Shown in pieces: positions 8,068 to 9,404 of a stretch of DNA of 9,404 nucleotides. Made by a program: the position numbers and the translations under genes. The stretch is from assembly GCA_903938075.1 (NCBI GenBank), contig CAJABS010000215.1:1-9404 (forward strand), given 5' to 3'. Every line of letters begins with the position of its first letter. Position 1 is the stretch's first letter. The stretch comes from an uncultured Chloroflexota bacterium. Lineage in GTDB: Bacteria > Chloroflexota > Limnocylindria > Limnocylindrales > Limnocylindraceae. The notes below the pieces were generated by a model. That model saw nothing but the letters and a program-made list of their open reading frames with translations. It was not told the DNA's origin and did not search any database.

Positions 8068-8795
8068 CCTTCGCGATCGGCCTTGTCGCGACCGAGAATC
8101 TTGCGCCAACCGTGCGAGGTCTTGCGAATGCCGTCGGCGCCGGCTGGGCCATCCACTTCACCCGCCTTCGGCAGCTTCGCCGGATCGGCGGCGCTGCCCG
8201 CTTCTGGTTCTGGGAGCGCCCACCCATTGAATGCGGTTGCCGCCTTGTTCAGTCCGCTGCGCGCCCACATCTCGATCGCCTCACCTGCAGCGGCGTCAAT
8301 CTCGGGGAGGCGTAGTCGCTCGGCGGCGGTGAACTCACCGAGCACATGCTGATGCGCGGTTCCCGACTCGCGTGGGTCGCCAATACCAACGCGCAGGCGC
8401 GGGTACTTGTCGGTGCCGAGTTCATCGGTAATCGAGGTGAGGCCATTGTGGCCGCCAGCGCTCCCCCCCTCGCGGAATCGGAGCGTGCCAAACGGCAGGC
8501 TGAAGTCGTCAACAACCACGAGGAGTGCGGTGAGTGGTACGCGCTCGGCGGCGAGCAGCTTGCGCACGGCAATGCCGGACTCATTCATGAAGGTGTCGGG
8601 CTTCGCCATCACCAGGTCGAGGCCGAGCACGCGGCCAGCGTGCACCATCGCCGCATCGCGCCTCTTGCCACCGCCACGCCAGTTCACGCGATCGGCGAAG
8701 GCATCCAGTACGAGCCAGGCGATGTTGTGCCGCGTGTAGCGGTACTTATCACCAGGGTTCCCAAGGCCAACAACGAGGCGGCGATCCTGACTCAT
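8064..8795 (-). CDS. pth: Peptidyl-tRNA hydrolase, with C-terminal extension
   Basis: Hydrolyses the ester bond of peptidyl-tRNA dropped from ribosomes, recycling tRNA. The frame is open to 8894, but the ATG at 8795 is the real start: it gives MSQDRRLVVGLGNPG, has a GAGGG Shine-Dalgarno 7 nt upstream, and overlaps the ybeY stop as ATGA. In this 243-residue form, Asn13 (GLGNPG), catalytic His23 (TRHNIAW), Asn71 (TFMNESG), Asp96 (VVVDD) and Asn117 (GGHNGL) correspond to the known E. coli active-site residues Asn10, His20, Asn68, Asp93 and Asn114. The catalytic domain ends near residue 192, the usual family length. The remaining 50 or so residues are an Ala/Pro/Glu/Asp-rich linker followed by a basic end (RKILGRDKADREG), with no domain I recognise. 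The last four bases overlap the mfd start. Confidence 0.95.
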   Translation of the reverse strand: MSQDRRLVVGLGNPGDKYRYTRHNIAWLVLDAFADRVNWRGGGKRRDAAMVHAGRVLGLDLVMAKPDTFMNESGIAVRKLLAAERVPLTALLVVVDDFSLPFGTLRFREGGSAGGHNGLTSITDELGTDKYPRLRVGIGDPRESGTAHQHVLGEFTAAERLRLPEIDAAAGEAIEMWARSGLNKAATAFNGWALPEPEAGSAADPAKLPKAGEVDGPAGADGIRKTSHGWRKILGRDKADREG

Positions 8796-9349
8796 GCGCT
8801 CGCCCTCATCGCGCGCCTGTGTGCGCGCAGGATTCGCTCCTGCTCCGCCCACATCGCCGTACGTCCTGCGGGTGATCGGTGATCCCAGCCGCACAGGTGC
8901 AGCGCACCATGCACGGCGAGGAGTCGCAGCTCGTCGGCTGGCGCGTGGCTCGTTGCACCATCGGTGCCGCCGTGCCCTTCGCGCGCCTGCGCAATTGCGC
9001 GATCGATGCTGATGACGATGTCACCGAGCGGCAGGGTTTCGTTGGTGACGATTGGCGCAGCAACCTTGTGCGCTGCGCGACGGGCGGTGCCGGGTCGGGC
9101 GGGGTACGCGGTCGGCTCAAGGAGTGGGAAGCTCAGCACATCGGTTGCGCCGCGCTTCTTCATCTGTGACTCATTGAGTGCGGTGATCTCGTTGTCGTCA
9201 ACGAGAGTGACGACCGCCTCGCCGTTCTTTGGTGCACCGGAGAGGCGCAAGGCGCGCTCAACAAGGGCACGAAGTTCGGTAGCGGTGACGGTGATTCCGC
9301 CGCGCCTGCGGCGCACGATGCGCGCGCGCGGCCCGGAGCTGCGGCTCAT
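8792..9349 (-). CDS. ybeY: Endoribonuclease/rRNA maturation factor YbeY
   Basis: Zinc-dependent protein involved in 16S rRNA 3'-end maturation and 70S quality control. The 185-residue protein has LNESQMKKRGATDVLSFP (58-75; family pattern LNxxYRxKDxPTDVLSFP), GDIVIS (109-114) and the metal-binding HGALHLCGWDH at 147-157, supplying His147, His151 and His157 of the H3xH5xH motif. Trp155 replaces the usual Tyr. About 30 residues between LSFP and GDIVIS are longer than usual and rich in Pro, Ala and Arg. The N-terminus is also basic (IVRRRRGG), so a downstream GTG at 9316 is an alternative start. ATG 9349 is preferred because it overlaps an upstream in-frame stop as ATGA. No Shine-Dalgarno is visible, which is consistent with coupling. 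The end overlaps pth by 4 nt. Confidence 0.93.
   Translation of the reverse strand: MSRSSGPRARIVRRRRGGITVTATELRALVERALRLSGAPKNGEAVVTLVDDNEITALNESQMKKRGATDVLSFPLLEPTAYPARPGTARRAAHKVAAPIVTNETLPLGDIVISIDRAIAQAREGHGGTDGATSHAPADELRLLAVHGALHLCGWDHRSPAGRTAMWAEQERILRAHRRAMRASA
8803..8807 (-). promoter_or_regulatory. Shine-Dalgarno site of pth
   Basis: GAGGG on the minus strand, 7 nt before the ATG at 8795 and inside the 3' end of ybeY. It decides the pth start in favour of 8795 over the longer in-frame reading from 8894, whose extra 33 residues do not resemble any Pth N-terminus. Confidence 0.65.
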
Positions 9350-9404
9350 CCGCGTGCGGCGAGCGCCGCGGTGACCTTCCCCGAGAGGACCTTTCCATCG
9401 ACAC
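9346..9404 (-). CDS. C-terminal end of a probable GatB/YqeY-like protein (5' part outside window)
   Basis: An open frame enters from the right edge and stops at TGA 9348-9346, overlapping the ybeY ATG by 4 nt. The 18 visible residues, VDGKVLSGKVTAALAARG, resemble the end of YqeY proteins, where a G-R-A-D-G-x-x-V-S-x-x-V-x-x-x-L pattern is common. YqeY is a small protein related to the tail of GatB, thought to bind tRNA. The ATGA overlap is direct evidence that a coding frame ends here. The family name rests on only 18 residues and is tentative. Confidence 0.45.
   Translation of the reverse strand, partial: VDGKVLSGKVTAALAARG

Noticed and set aside
8796..8894. 33-residue N-terminal extension of Pth from an in-frame start at 8894
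   Set aside because: The internal ATG at 8795 has a good Shine-Dalgarno, an ATGA overlap with ybeY and the standard Pth N-terminus; the extension overlaps ybeY coding sequence.
9321..9330. Alternating CG run near the ybeY start as a structural (Z-DNA-like) element
   Set aside because: Only 10 bp long and explained by Arg-Ala-Arg codons in GC-rich DNA.
1..9404. Mobile element, CRISPR array, tRNA/rRNA gene, defence or toxin-antitoxin module
   Set aside because: I found no terminal inverted repeats, direct-repeat arrays, cloverleaf-like segments or small gene pairs of that kind; the window is almost fully occupied by housekeeping genes.

Overview
The window is a piece of one long, gene-dense, GC-rich bacterial operon in which every supported gene lies on the minus strand. 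Transcription therefore runs from the right edge towards the left edge. I see no RNA genes, mobile elements, CRISPR arrays or phage genes, and no gap longer than 47 bp. Tight packing, a GTG start, very short spacers and little use of Shine-Dalgarno sites fit a compact, GC-rich free-living bacterium. The type of phosphohexomutase and the gene neighbourhood make Chloroflexota my best guess, but this is an impression and not a demonstrated placement.

In transcription order (right to left): the last codons of a probable YqeY/GatB-like protein (9404-9346), ybeY (rRNA endonuclease/maturation), pth (peptidyl-tRNA hydrolase), mfd (transcription-repair coupling factor), apt (adenine phosphoribosyltransferase), a cysteine-free relative of methylthioribose-1-phosphate isomerase/eIF2B with a Tat-like N-terminus, a two-part GNAT acetyltransferase, a mannose-1-phosphate guanylyltransferase, and a phosphomannomutase/phosphoglucomutase cut off by the left edge.

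The junctions are a YqeY/YbeY ATGA overlap, a YbeY/Pth ATGA overlap, a Pth/Mfd GTGA overlap, a 9-nt Mfd/Apt gap, an 8-nt Apt/MtnA-like gap, a 1-nt MtnA-like/GNAT overlap, a 47-nt GNAT/ManC gap and a 2-nt ManC/mutase gap. Translational coupling is expected through most of the window.

Functionally there are three blocks. The right-hand block is translation quality control and rescue (YqeY?, YbeY, Pth) together with rescue of stalled RNA polymerase (Mfd). The middle block is purine or methylthioadenosine-related salvage (Apt) with an MtnA-like orphan and a GNAT enzyme. The left-hand block makes GDP-mannose (mutase plus guanylyltransferase) for glycans. Most genes are ordinary housekeeping types. 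The least understood parts are the MtnA-like protein (no cysteine, so it cannot use the family's catalytic thiol) and its coupled GNAT partner. An in-frame, strand-polar octamer (CCGCACTC on the coding strand) also recurs through the window.
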